DNA of 64,000 nt from Dermatophagoides farinae. Its lineage: Eukaryota; Arthropoda; Arachnida; Sarcoptiformes; Pyroglyphidae. A program made the position numbers and the translations under genes. Location of the stretch: NCBI RefSeq assembly GCF_024713945.1, contig NC_134683.1, positions 560,501 to 624,500 on the forward strand, written 5' to 3'. A model generated the notes under the pieces. That model searched no databases. It was given only the letters and a program-made list of their open reading frames with translations, and was not told where the DNA came from. Of this stretch, positions 53,601 to 61,564 are shown in pieces; the first letter of the stretch is position 1, and each line of letters begins with the position of its first letter.

Positions 53601-55153
53601 ACGACTGATTGGAGAAATTTTTGATCGATGTTTTTGAAATCATTTTGAAATAACTTAATATCGATATTTTCATTCCGTGATCTTGTCATATTTCTGAGTT
53701 TATTGTGTAATACCTTAATTTCGTATTTGTTAATTAATGGAAGATATGTGGGCATAGTTTGTTCATTTAGATCATTTCGTATGAATGTTTCACAATATTT
53801 TATCAACCTATCATCACCATAACGATTGGCCAGATCAACAAGTTCGGTTATGTTTTGACGATTAATATGAATTTTAGCCGTATGTAACATACGTAGATAT
53901 GAATAGTATGCTTCATACGAATAATTCTCGATGGGTACTTGGTCATCTTCACTCCAAACACCGGAAAACATTCGACGATAATATTCCGATACAGATTTGA
54001 GATAACATTTACTCGCCTTAATACGTTTTTCGTCAATTATAAATTGCAAATCATAACTATCTTGATTATCGAATAATTGAGTAATTGATTTGCATTGGTA
54101 CGATATTGAATCATGTGATCCGAATATATAGATTGTTGATGTGAGGTCAAATGTGAGTGGTGAATTCAATACCTGAACTGATGCAAAAGAAAATGATGTC
54201 GGATGATCATCCAATTTTTTAGGAGATGATATATTGGTTTTGTCCCATGCATAATACGATGATCCATCGTACGCCAATGAAAGGTCTTTTGAACATGCAA
54301 TCTGTTGTACATTTTCAATCGGTATTTTTGTCGGTGTTATTGATCGTTTAATATCATCACCAATACCAAGTTGACCAAGTTCATTATAACCACATCCCCA
54401 AAGCTGACCATTTTCGAATAAAAATAATGAATGTCGGTCGCCAGCCACAATATCTTTGATTTGGGTTGAATTAGCATAAGGAAATGCAACAAGACATGGG
54501 GTGTTTCGGTTTTTTTCATCACCAAGACCTAATTGACCAAAAACATTATTGCCCCAGGAATAAATTTCTCCTTTTTTAGTTATTGAAAAACTATTATCAA
54601 ATCCACAAGATATTATCTCGACATTTTCTAGGTTATCAATGTGGATCATACTTTCATATGATGATTCTTCATTACCAGTTATTTGACCACGATTATTATC
54701 ACCCATAGCGAAAACATGACCATCTCGTCGTAACAATAATAAATGCGACCATCCACCAGCAATCATCTTGAAACGGTTATTACCGGTGTTGATTAATCGG
54801 AAAGTTTTATTCGTCTTCCATCTAGAATAATTGCTTGCTAGATAAACTCGACTATCATCAGTTAGAATGACAACAAAATTCCAGCCATAATCTACTTGAA
54901 CAATTTTCATATCATCTAGACAAGATATCCGTTGTGGTTTGCTTATATCATGTTCCAACGATAACGATGAGCATATTCCTTCACCATATGCATATGTAGC
55001 TTCTTTGGTCATCAATAAAAATTCTTTTTTAGAGCTTAGGGCAGTAATAAAACTGAAAATCGAAACGACTGATTGGAGAAAATCTTGGCCGATGTTTTCG
55101 AAATAATTTTGATATAAATCAACATAAATATTTTCATTCGGTAATCTTGCCAT
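50693..55153 (-). CDS. Three-module RCC1-BTB protein in one uninterrupted ORF (1486 aa)
   Basis: A single open frame of 4461 bp contains three complete leader-RCC1-BTB modules in tandem. Module 1, residues 1-488, starts MARLPNENIYVDLYQNYF. Module 2, residues 489-979, starts MTRSRNENIDIKLFQNDF after LHNKLRN. Module 3, residues 980-1486, starts MARSPTENIDIGLFQDDF after LHDKLRNKI and ends SSSKRTKFF. Each module has LWGCG- or LWGSG-type blades and a BTB (SYDLQFIIDEKRIKASKC, SYDVKFIIDKKRIKANKC, SYDVEFLIDEKHIKASKC). At both junctions the tail, stop codon, spacer and leader are gone and the next former start Met is in frame. Modules 1 and 2 share the block RNTPCLVAFPYANSTQIKD. The shared leader is present upstream of 55153. 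It would give a product with three propellers and three BTB domains, or could be cut later; the function is unknown. Confidence 0.85.
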   Translation of the reverse strand: MARLPNENIYVDLYQNYFENIGQDFLQSVVSIFSFITALSSKKEFLLMTKEATYAYGEGICSSLSLEHDISKPQRISCLDDMKIVQVDYGWNFVVILTDDSRVYLASNYSRWKTNKTFRLINTGNNRFKMIAGGWSHLLLLRRDGHVFAMGDNNRGQITGNEESSYESMIHIDNLENVEIISCGFDNSFSITKKGEIYSWGNNVFGQLGLGDEKNRNTPCLVAFPYANSTQIKDIVAGDRHSLFLFENGQLWGCGYNELGQLGIGDDIKRSITPTKIPIENVQQIACSKDLSLAYDGSSYYAWDKTNISSPKKLDDHPTSFSFASVQVLNSPLTFDLTSTIYIFGSHDSISYQCKSITQLFDNQDSYDLQFIIDEKRIKASKCYLKSVSEYYRRMFSGVWSEDDQVPIENYSYEAYYSYLRMLHTAKIHINRQNITELVDLANRYGDDRLIKYCETFIRNDLNEQTMPTYLPLINKYEIKVLHNKLRNMTRSRNENIDIKLFQNDFKNIDQKFLQSVVSIFSFFPSQCFEMQFLLMTKEATYAYGEEICSWLSLEHERTKPQRISRLNYKKIVQVDSGYRFVAILTDEGQVFLVSVDYWKTNKALRLINTGNDLFKMIACGWSHLLMLREDGHVFAVGDNSCGQITGNEESSYESMIHIDNLENVELIACGVVHSFSINNKGEIYSWGYNNCGQLGLGDEKNRNTPCLVAFPYANSTQIKDIVAGRYHSLFLFENGQLWGSGSNSDGELGLGDDIKRSITPTKILIENVQQMECSKEYKLSLAHDGSSYYVWGETKYGKWSSPRKLDDHPTSFVAASAMILSSALTFCLTSTIYVFGSHDTISYQCKPILHLFNNQDSYDVKFIIDKKRIKANKCYLKSVSEYYRLMFSGNWSENDQVIINDYSYETYYAYLLMLHTGKIHINHQNITELVDLANCYGDKRLMEYCKIFIRNEQTTPAYLPLINKYEINELHDKLRNKIMARSPTENIDIGLFQDDFKKIGQEFLQSIVSIFSFTLEDKNEFLLMTEEYTFAYGEEICSWLSLGHDRSKPQRISRLNDVKIVQVDSGHDFVAILTDDGQVFLASDVYSKWETYRTLRLISNDNDRFKMIACGQYHLLLLRQDCHVFAIGDNSCGQLTGYKESSFVSMIHIDNLENVELIACGAGHSLSITNKGEFYSWGLNDCGQLGLADKEDQDVPCLVAFPNDDSTRIKDIVAGYQHSLFLFENGQLWGCGSNKNGELGLGDKKKRSKLTKIPIENVQQIACSKFHNFSLTHDGSSYYACGNTKYGKWSSPRRLNGYPTSFVAASAIILESPITFDLTSTIYVFGSHDSISYQCKLIIQLFDNQDSYDVEFLIDEKHIKASKCYLQSVSEYYRRRFSGNWSENDQVIINDYSYETYYAYLRMLHTGKIHINRQNITELVDLANCYGDERLMKYCATFIRNDLDEQTMPTYRTLIIKYEIKELYDKIAHLDKNRQQSSSKRTKFF

Positions 55154-55323
55154 TATCGACGATCAAAAACACACGAATTATAATATTGACAAACTATATG
55201 AGAGAATTAATGACGGTGGAAAAGAAATAATCATTAAAAAATGACAAAACTATTTGACACTTAGACAATTTGTGATAATTACCTGTGATATTATCATCAT
55301 CATTTTCATTAAAAATTTATTGG

Positions 55324-55345
55324 TTCTATCTATCTATCTATCTAT
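55324..55345. repeat. (TCTA)n microsatellite
   Basis: About five TCTA units in the spacer between the three-module gene and the CD36-like ORF. Confidence 0.85.
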
Positions 55346-55524
55346 GCAGTTTATCACCATCACTAATGTATTGCGTTTGTGTTTGTTGCCTGTTTATGAT
55401 TAATCACAATTATCATTCACAATGAAAACATTCCTGATAAATAACCGTAGGCTAAAAGTAATACGCCGTGCATAAGAAAAAAAACATCGGAAGGCACAAA
55501 GCGTTAAGGTTTACAGCTTTGATT

Positions 55525-55569
55525 GGATACCAAGTGGGGGCCGACCAGCCACCTCTCTTGCGGGTATCC
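55525..55569 (+). other. GC-rich hairpin of unknown nature
   Basis: GGATACC (55525-55531) pairs perfectly with GGTATCC (55563-55569), with an inner GTGG/CCAC pairing around GGGCCGACCAG. It is too short for a tRNA, and no RNA family is recognised. It stands out by base composition. Confidence 0.25.
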
Positions 55570-55765
55570 ATTTATATTGACTGTCAACGTCTGAGAAAAT
55601 GTTTGAGCTGTGTTTATAATTGTTGCCATGTTCTGTATATGATAATGATAAAATAATTCCAAAGATCAATCATTTTATTTATTGGGTTAATCACAAATTT
55701 AAAAAAAGTCACAAGATTATCTATTGTTTGTCATTGATAAAAAATCGATCATCGAATCAATTTGA

Positions 55766-57760
55766 TTATGAAACGGTTCCATAATTAGAATTTGTAGCCG
55801 TTGTATCATCATCGTGATCAGTACTTGTCATTATTTCATTCGATTGTGGTTGTTGTTGTCGCTGCTCATTATTATTATTGTTATTAGTAATCAACGGATC
55901 AGATGTTTGATCATTATCATCATTAATGAATTCATTATAATCATCATCCAAATGATGACGATGCCAATAATATAACACACAAACGAAAATTGAATAAATC
56001 AACATTATTGATCCAATAATCAGGATTAATGCTGCAACGGTGTAAGCAATAATACGTGGTTGTTTTGTTTGCTGTTCAATTGTATTGGCTATTTCTTGTG
56101 TTATATGAATCGTTAAACTTTGCCACATTGTAGGCATTATTAATGATGCCATTTTTGGTTGTGATGTACCAGCGGTTTGTAAATCAACATTAACCTGTAT
56201 ACGAGCAATGAAATCGACTGGTGTGCCGGTTTGTGGTTCAATATCAATATATGATTCATGTTTAGTACGATTCGGATGTAATCCATTCAATTGTTTACGA
56301 TAATAATCAGAGGCATCTAAAAAATGTGGCAACGATATAAATATTGGTGCTCCTTGTTGACATGCTGAAATATCGAAAACACCTGATGGTTTTATAACTG
56401 GTTGCTTCATGATCATCGTCGCTTTGTTGTCATCAATCGATTCGGTGGCTAGAAAGAAAAGAAAAAAATTAATTATCAGGAAATATGGAATAGCTAGCTT
56501 ACAATTTTGATTATGTAAAAGATGATTTATTTCTTTCGAATCCAATTTAAAAGTTTTCAATAATTGATCAATCGTTCTTTTCCATCGTTGTTTTTCATCA
56601 TTATCCATAGCAGTGGCAGCAGTAGAAGCATTGGTAGTAGTAGTAGTAGTAGTAGCAGCCATTTTAATTGATGATAATTTAGATTGATAACAACTATTTG
56701 GTGGATAATCAATCGAATTCATAAATGAATGTCGATCTATATGAAAACGATCTGTACGTAATGAACCAACATCACTTTGAATGTTTGTTTCGTTCAATGT
56801 TAAATTGAATGTACGACAAAAATCTGGACGAAAAAATTGATAAATTTTACGTTGACCAAATTGACCAGCCGGTGGAAATAGTTCACCATTTTGTGTACCA
56901 TTAATCTGATTACATTTATCAGTACGCCAATAATTTAATTTGGATGATCCATTAAATGATATTATCGTCGTTAAACGATCAATTTGATCATGACCAGTAT
57001 ATTGGACATATGGTCCAGACCATGTATCATTTTGATTTGACATTAATGAAAAATAACATGATGGCACTTGTTTTGGTAGTATTCGTTTCAATTCACATAA
57101 TAATTCACTTTTATAGCCACTAAATAATAATTCATCAACTGATGATGGTGTTTGATATTGATTCGATACAATCGATGATGATGATAGCGGTGGTCGTGTT
57201 GGTATCGATGATGATCGTTTCGAACGTTTTTGTCCATTCATATTGTTATTCATCATCATCATTGTAGGTATTTTATATGCAGCAATCATTGAACCAGAAT
57301 CATCATTATTATTATTATTATTATTATCATCATCCAATGTTTCAACATCAATTTCAATATCAACATCTTGATTATTATTATAATCATCATCATGATCATG
57401 ATCCTCAATGGATGATTTTCGATCTTTTTGATTCAACAATGACATAATATCAAAACTACGTATTTCATGTTTTCGACTTGTATCAGGTTGATGATCGATT
57501 GGATGACAATGATGATAATCGATAGATTGTTTCGGCGTTTCATTGATTCGACTATTATGACGATTTTTATGACCATTATCATTGGTAATGTTTGTTAACT
57601 TTTTCATACAATCCATTATTATATGTAAAATCATATGATTTGGATAGAATGAAAAATGATTGCACCAAATACAGCCGAATAATTCTTTACCATTCAACCA
57701 TGTTTGTATTGGCCTGGACATTAAAAAATAACTACCATCATAATCGCGACTAATGTTCAT
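55766..57760 (-). CDS. Chimeric ORF: PRDM8-like fragment joined to a 5'-truncated CD36/SCARB-family receptor
   Basis: Residues about 16-207 copy the PRDM8-like protein (finger CIWCNHFSFYPNHMILH and the Asp/Asn/Ser-rich part). From VDELLFSGYK onward it is a class B scavenger receptor: QFFRPDFCRTFNLTLN, SGVFDISACQQGAPIFISLP, LDIEP-type SYIDIEPQTGTP, one C-terminal membrane segment (AYTVAALILIIGSIMLIYSI) and a cytosolic tail rich in Asp and Asn. In CD36 VDELL lies mid-ectodomain, so the N-terminal membrane segment and roughly the first 140 residues are missing. A GT-AG intron of 54 bp (56502-56449, GTAAGC to TTTCTAG) sits before TESIDDNK; its length is a multiple of three and it has no stop, so it reads through in the raw frame. 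A Thr run interrupts the receptor. It is either a new fusion gene or a decaying truncated receptor gene. Confidence 0.75.
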   Translation of the reverse strand: MNISRDYDGSYFLMSRPIQTWLNGKELFGCIWCNHFSFYPNHMILHIIMDCMKKLTNITNDNGHKNRHNSRINETPKQSIDYHHCHPIDHQPDTSRKHEIRSFDIMSLLNQKDRKSSIEDHDHDDDYNNNQDVDIEIDVETLDDDNNNNNNNDDSGSMIAAYKIPTMMMMNNNMNGQKRSKRSSSIPTRPPLSSSSIVSNQYQTPSSVDELLFSGYKSELLCELKRILPKQVPSCYFSLMSNQNDTWSGPYVQYTGHDQIDRLTTIISFNGSSKLNYWRTDKCNQINGTQNGELFPPAGQFGQRKIYQFFRPDFCRTFNLTLNETNIQSDVGSLRTDRFHIDRHSFMNSIDYPPNSCYQSKLSSIKMAATTTTTTTNASTAATAMDNDEKQRWKRTIDQLLKTFKLDSKEINHLLHNQNCKLAIPYFLIINFFLFFLATESIDDNKATMIMKQPVIKPSGVFDISACQQGAPIFISLPHFLDASDYYRKQLNGLHPNRTKHESYIDIEPQTGTPVDFIARIQVNVDLQTAGTSQPKMASLIMPTMWQSLTIHITQEIANTIEQQTKQPRIIAYTVAALILIIGSIMLIYSIFVCVLYYWHRHHLDDDYNEFINDDNDQTSDPLITNNNNNNEQRQQQPQSNEIMTSTDHDDDTTATNSNYGTVS
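57140..57714 (-). repeat. Duplicated piece of the PRDM8-like gene (copy of 1605-2164)
   Basis: 575 bp align with 1605-2164 (560 bp) in the same orientation and very high identity by eye. Differences are mainly in CAT/ATT microsatellite length plus a few substitutions. The edges are sharp: left after GATGATGGTG (then CD36-like sequence), right after TTTGTATTGGCC. The copied frame is kept. Its junction with the receptor part (ATCATCAG then TTGATGAATT) looks like a possible former acceptor site of the receptor gene. Confidence 0.9.
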
Positions 57761-58019
57761 TCGTCAACGTTAAAATCATCATCATGCATATTGTAATCGA
57801 TGAGTGTGCGCCTTTGCGCCTGTCTTTTAGAGTTGTGTTTGAGTGATATACATCATTATCATTTATTATTGTCATCATTGTTACAATCATCATCAAATCA
57901 TGCGGCTCACATCTTTTAATTATTGTTTATCATGTATTATCATCATATTTTAATAAAGATCATAAATTATTCTAAAAACCGACCATTCGTTAATTATTTT
58001 CTGTCTAATACGTTATCAG
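57761..58019. other. Spacer upstream of the chimeric ORF
   Basis: CAT-rich and AT-rich DNA with no match to array spacers or to the PRDM8 upstream region that I can see. It ends abruptly at the GC-rich MITE. Confidence 0.5.
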
Positions 58020-58168
58020 CAGGGCCGGCCCAGAAAATCGCGAGACCTTGTGCAAAAATAGCGTGAAAAGTTGGAGCTGCGAGGCCCTTGCCAATACAGC
58101 GGAAAGGGGGAAGGCAGCGCGAGGCCTTGTGCTGTGCACAGTTTGCACAGGCACCTCGGCCGGCCCTG
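58020..58168. mobile_element. GC-rich hAT-like MITE at a rearrangement junction (149 bp)
   Basis: Ends CAGGGCCGGCCCAG and its inverted counterpart CTCGGCCGGCCCTG, about 11 bp perfect. The body is strikingly GC-rich (GCGCGAGGCCTTGTGCTGTG). CAG...CTG ends suggest the hAT superfamily, but the two 8-bp flanks (GTTATCAG and ACCATATG) differ. The right flank is RCC1-BTB coding DNA cut at codon about 55, while the left flank is unrelated. It probably marks a deletion or recombination between two element copies. Confidence 0.7.
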
Positions 58169-58333
58169 ACCATATGCATATGTAGCTTCTTTGGTCAATA
58201 AAAATTCTTTTTCAAGATCCTGAGTAAAAAAACTGAAAATCGAAACAACTGATTTTAGAAATTCTTGACCAATGTTTTCGAAATCATCTTGAAATAAATT
58301 AATATCAATACTTTCAGTCGGTGGTCTTTCCAT
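58169..58333 (-). pseudogene. 5' fragment of an RCC1-BTB gene (about 55 codons)
   Basis: It starts MERPPTESIDINLFQDDF below the shared leader and continues FENIGQEFLKSVVSIFSFF to EATYAYG, then is cut by the GC-rich MITE. One Met of the usual LLMTKEATYAYG is missing (LLTKEATYAYG). The propeller and BTB are absent. In the collinear block comparison it stands where the relic of gene 3 stands at 24064. Confidence 0.8.
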
Positions 58334-58907
58334 TATCGATGATGAAAAACACGAATTATAGACACAATATTGACAAACGAGAATATGCGAGAATAAGTGA
58401 AGGCATAAAGAAATAATCAGCAAAAAATGCCAAATCATTTGATACATTGACAATTTGTGATAATCACCTAGGACATTATTATTATCATCATCATCATCAA
58501 ACTTATTGATCAAAAATCAATTAATCAAATAATTTGGAAAATTAAGTGGGGATCGAATTTGTTATATGCATCATTTCAATGTAAAAACCATAACGACGAC
58601 AATAATGTCAACCAAAAAAAAAAAAAAAAAAAATTCTCGGAATCAAATCATGAGTGTCGCAATTGAAATGATAATTACAATTAATCAAACTCATTGAAAA
58701 TCATTATCAATTTGATGGAAAAAAAATCTTTTAATAGAACAAACAGGATTTTTGCATTAGATCATGGCCAATGTATTTTTTTCCAAGAACTGGATCAACA
58801 ACAATCATTGTTGATCGTTGAACCAATTGAGAAATTCAATAGATTTTGCATTGATAATTAATTTTATTAAAATTTTGGTGTAAGTAAAAAAATCAAATTA
58901 ATGAAAA
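58334..58907. repeat. Spacer type 3 (third copy), with shared leader
   Basis: Leader (58334-58395), CAT tract, run of about 20 A (58612-58632), then the same order of markers as 24065-24648 (AACCATAACGACGA, TCTCGGAATCAAATCATGA, ATCATGGCCAATGTA), including a small relic of an RCC1-BTB 3' end at about 58805-58850. Confidence 0.8.
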
Positions 58908-59294
58908 TCAATAGGATGATTTTTCAATGAATGATCGTTGATCATAAAACCAATCAAGAAATTTTAAAGAATTTTCATTGTCACGCAAAAGACTGTCGGT
59001 GATTTTGGGCAACATTTTTTCGATGCAAAGATGAGCAAGTTTGCCATACAATTCTTTAATTTGATATTTTCTAATTAATGAATGATATTTGTTCATTGTT
59101 TGTTCATTCAGATCATTCCGTATGAATGTTTTACAATATTGCAACAATCATTGATCACGATAACAATTGGCTAGATCGATTAGTTCGGCAATGTTTTGTG
59201 GATTGATTCGAATGGTGCCATCGTGCAACATACGTAGATATGCATAGTATGTATCATAGCTATACTCATTGATCATTATCTGATTTTTTTCCTT
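58908..59294 (-). pseudogene. 3' fragment of a gene 4-type RCC1-BTB gene
   Basis: About 128 codons match the last part of gene 4: KEKNQIMINEYSYDTYYAYL, RMLHDGTIRINPQNI, then after an in-frame TGA (the CGA/CGT Arg of RDQRL is lost at about 59148) LLQYCKTFIRNDLNEQTMNK to SFIEK, plus four extra codons. The fragment breaks at about 59294, where spacer type 5 begins. So everything from the gene 4 propeller to the gene 5 equivalent is missing from this block. Confidence 0.8.
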
Positions 59295-59324
59295 ATAGTT
59301 ATTGATAACGATAATGAGATGTAT

Positions 59325-59837
59325 AATAATAATTAATAATAATAATTTTTATTTTTAATTTGTCCCCTAGAACTAGTCAGGTACGACTAGGGGAGAGTGG
59401 ATAGAAAAGTTTACAAAGAGAGAAAATAGGCAAAATGTAGAAAAGGAAAATATAAAAAGAAGAAAAGAGAAAAAAATAAAAATAAAACGCAGGTGTTATA
59501 ATAATGTTTCAGAGCCTTTTGTAGATAGCTTCCATGAACTCTAGCCAGTGGGGTAATTCTTTTGGTGATATACTGAGGGATGTTAGTTCCTTGCAGCATC
59601 CTTCCTTCCATGTGTTGTTTTGAGGATTGTAGAATCTTACGTATTTTAATGGCTAGAGCATTTGATGAATCACGACACTCAATGGCTTTGATCGCAGATT
59701 GTGAATCGCTGGCTATGGTTGCACTATGCCTTTGGCTAACGACCCATTCAGCAGCAGAGAATATAGCCAGTAATTCAGCTTGGAATACGGAACAGTCATC
59801 TGCCAGTCTTAATTGAGAAGTGTGCATTACTAGGCCA
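59325..59837 (-). mobile_element. 5'-truncated LINE with RNase H domain (513 bp)
   Basis: The minus-strand frame encodes an RNase H part: LADDCSVFQAELLAIFSAAE, SATIASDSQSAIKAIE and ALAIKIRKIL; the Glu of AELLAI and Asp of ASDSQSA are family catalytic residues. Then comes a 3' UTR with a CCCCTAG/CTAGGGG hairpin (59364-59393) and a TAA/TTA-rich tail. It is flanked by the 14-bp duplication ATAATGAGATGTAT (59311-59324, 59838-59851). The RNase H-bearing LINE groups are of the I/R1 kind; finer placement is not possible. It is dead on arrival by 5' truncation, and it landed in spacer type 5 after that spacer was duplicated, since the copy at 28.55 kb lacks it. Confidence 0.85.
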
Positions 59838-59980
59838 ATAATGAGATGTATGCGATGACGGAACAGACGCTTTGGCCACAAATATATTGATTGATTACCA
59901 GTGGATAAAATTTGAAATTAAAAAATTTAATTATACAATGATATTATTGGATCCAATGATTTGTAATACATACCGAATCA
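59838..59980. repeat. Spacer type 5 (second copy), right part
   Basis: Continues GCGATGACGGAACAGACGC and CCACAAATATATTGATTGAT as at 28580-28730, up to the stop codon of gene 16. The left part of the same spacer is at 59295-59310. Confidence 0.8.
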
Positions 59981-61564
59981 TTATTCAATAAAGAATTGTT
60001 GATCAAAGAACAAATCAAGAAATTTTAAAGAATTTGCATTGTTTCGCCGAAGATTGTCGGAGGTTTTGGGCAACATTTTTTCGATGCAAAGATGAGCAAG
60101 TTTGCCGTACAATTTTTTAATTTTATATTTTTTAATTAATGGATGATATTTGTTTATTGTATTCTCATTTAGATCATTTTGTATGAATGTTTGACATTGT
60201 TTGATGAATTTTTCATCGCCATGAGAATAGGCCAGAGAAATAAATTCGGTTATGTTTTGATGATTAATACGAATTTGACCCATATGTAACATATGTAGAT
60301 ATTCATAGTATGCATCATAGCTATAATCACTGATCGTTACCTCTTTCTTTTCATTCCAATCACCCAAAAACTTATCATCATAAAATTTGGATACGGATTT
60401 CAAATAACATTTGGACACTTTGATACGTCTCTTCTTAATAATGAATTCTACATCATAATTGTTTGGATTATCGAATAATCGGCGAATTGATTGAATGGCT
60501 GATGTATAATTAGATTCACATAGATTAGTGACGGATGTTAGACCAAATGTGGTTTGTGATTCCAATAGCAGAGCTGATGCAGAAGCAAATGATGAATGTT
60601 GATCATACAATTTTCTAGGTGATGTCCAAGTGTCATTCATGATTTTACCCCATGCATAATAATAAATTAATCCATCATGTGCCAATGACAAGTTATGGTC
60701 TTTTGAACATGCGATTTGTTGCAAATTTTTTTCAAACGGTAGTTTTGTCAACTTTGTTGGGCCAATATCATAACCAAGACCAAGTTCACCATCATAATTA
60801 GAGCCACATCCCCAAAGCTGACCATTTTCAAGCAAGAATAATGAATGCTTCGAGCCGGCCACAATATCTTTGATTCTTGTATCGACCGAATCATCATTTG
60901 GAAAAGTAACAAGACATGGTGTGTTTCGGTCATTTTGATCACCAAGGCCTAATTGGCCAAAAAAATTATCGCCCCAGGAATAAATTTCACTGGAATTAGT
61001 CACAACAATACTATGAAATTGACCGCAAGCAATAAGTTTAACATTTTCAATACCAGTATTGATCATACTTTCACATGATGATGTTTCATTACCAGTTATT
61101 TTATCACAACAATTATCACCCATAGCGAAAACATGATCATCTTGTCGCAACATTAATAAATGATTCTTTCCACAAGCAATCATCTTGAAAAAGTCATTAC
61201 CGGTGTTGATTGATCGTAATTTTTTATTCGTCTTCCAATGAGAATCATTGCTTGAGAGATACACTCGACCATCATCAGTAAGAATGGCAACAAAATCACA
61301 GCCAGAATCTACTTGAACAATTTTTATATCATTCAAAAGTGATATCCGTTGTGGTTTGGTCAATTTATTTTTCAACGATAACCATGAACATATTACCTCA
61401 CCATATGCATATGTAGCTTTTTCGGTCATCAATAAAAATTGTTTTTCGTCTTCGTAAGTAAAGCTGAAAATCTGAATAATTGATTGAAGAAAATCTTGAT
61501 CAATGTATTCGAGATCATCTTTGAATAACTCAATATCGATATTTTCTGTATGTGAGTTTGCCAT
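59981..61564 (-). CDS. RCC1-BTB protein, array gene 16 (527 aa)
   Basis: It starts MANSHTENIDIELFKDDL below the shared leader; 15 upstream in-frame codons are leader DNA. RCC1 repeats span about 48-315 (HVFAMGDNCCDKITG, IYSWGDNFFGQLGLG, LWGCGSNYDGELGLG). BTB spans about 368-468 (NYDVEFIIKKRRIKVSKC, with VSK at the usual AHK site and KFYDDKFLGDW). The tail is the long type ending FDQQFFIE. It is the twin of gene 6 (28731-30293), with matching spacers on both sides. Unlike gene 6 its second blade is complete, so gene 6 lost those residues after the duplication, or gene 16 regained them by conversion. Confidence 0.88.
   Translation of the reverse strand: MANSHTENIDIELFKDDLEYIDQDFLQSIIQIFSFTYEDEKQFLLMTEKATYAYGEVICSWLSLKNKLTKPQRISLLNDIKIVQVDSGCDFVAILTDDGRVYLSSNDSHWKTNKKLRSINTGNDFFKMIACGKNHLLMLRQDDHVFAMGDNCCDKITGNETSSCESMINTGIENVKLIACGQFHSIVVTNSSEIYSWGDNFFGQLGLGDQNDRNTPCLVTFPNDDSVDTRIKDIVAGSKHSLFLLENGQLWGCGSNYDGELGLGYDIGPTKLTKLPFEKNLQQIACSKDHNLSLAHDGLIYYYAWGKIMNDTWTSPRKLYDQHSSFASASALLLESQTTFGLTSVTNLCESNYTSAIQSIRRLFDNPNNYDVEFIIKKRRIKVSKCYLKSVSKFYDDKFLGDWNEKKEVTISDYSYDAYYEYLHMLHMGQIRINHQNITEFISLAYSHGDEKFIKQCQTFIQNDLNENTINKYHPLIKKYKIKKLYGKLAHLCIEKMLPKTSDNLRRNNANSLKFLDLFFDQQFFIE

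Larger units (their letters stand above)
55154..55765. other. Leader of the three-module gene, TCTA microsatellite and GC-rich hairpin
   Basis: Leader at 55154-55215; (TCTA)n at 55324-55345; then a GC-richer stretch at 55440-55610 unlike the array spacers, with a 45-base hairpin at 55525-55569. 55650-55765 is the AT-rich 3' flank of the CD36-like ORF. No gene recognised. Confidence 0.6.

Noticed and set aside
59325-59837. RNase H fragment as part of an LTR retroelement
   Set aside because: No LTRs, integrase or primer-binding site; the 14-bp target duplication, 5' truncation and TAA-rich 3' tail are those of a LINE.
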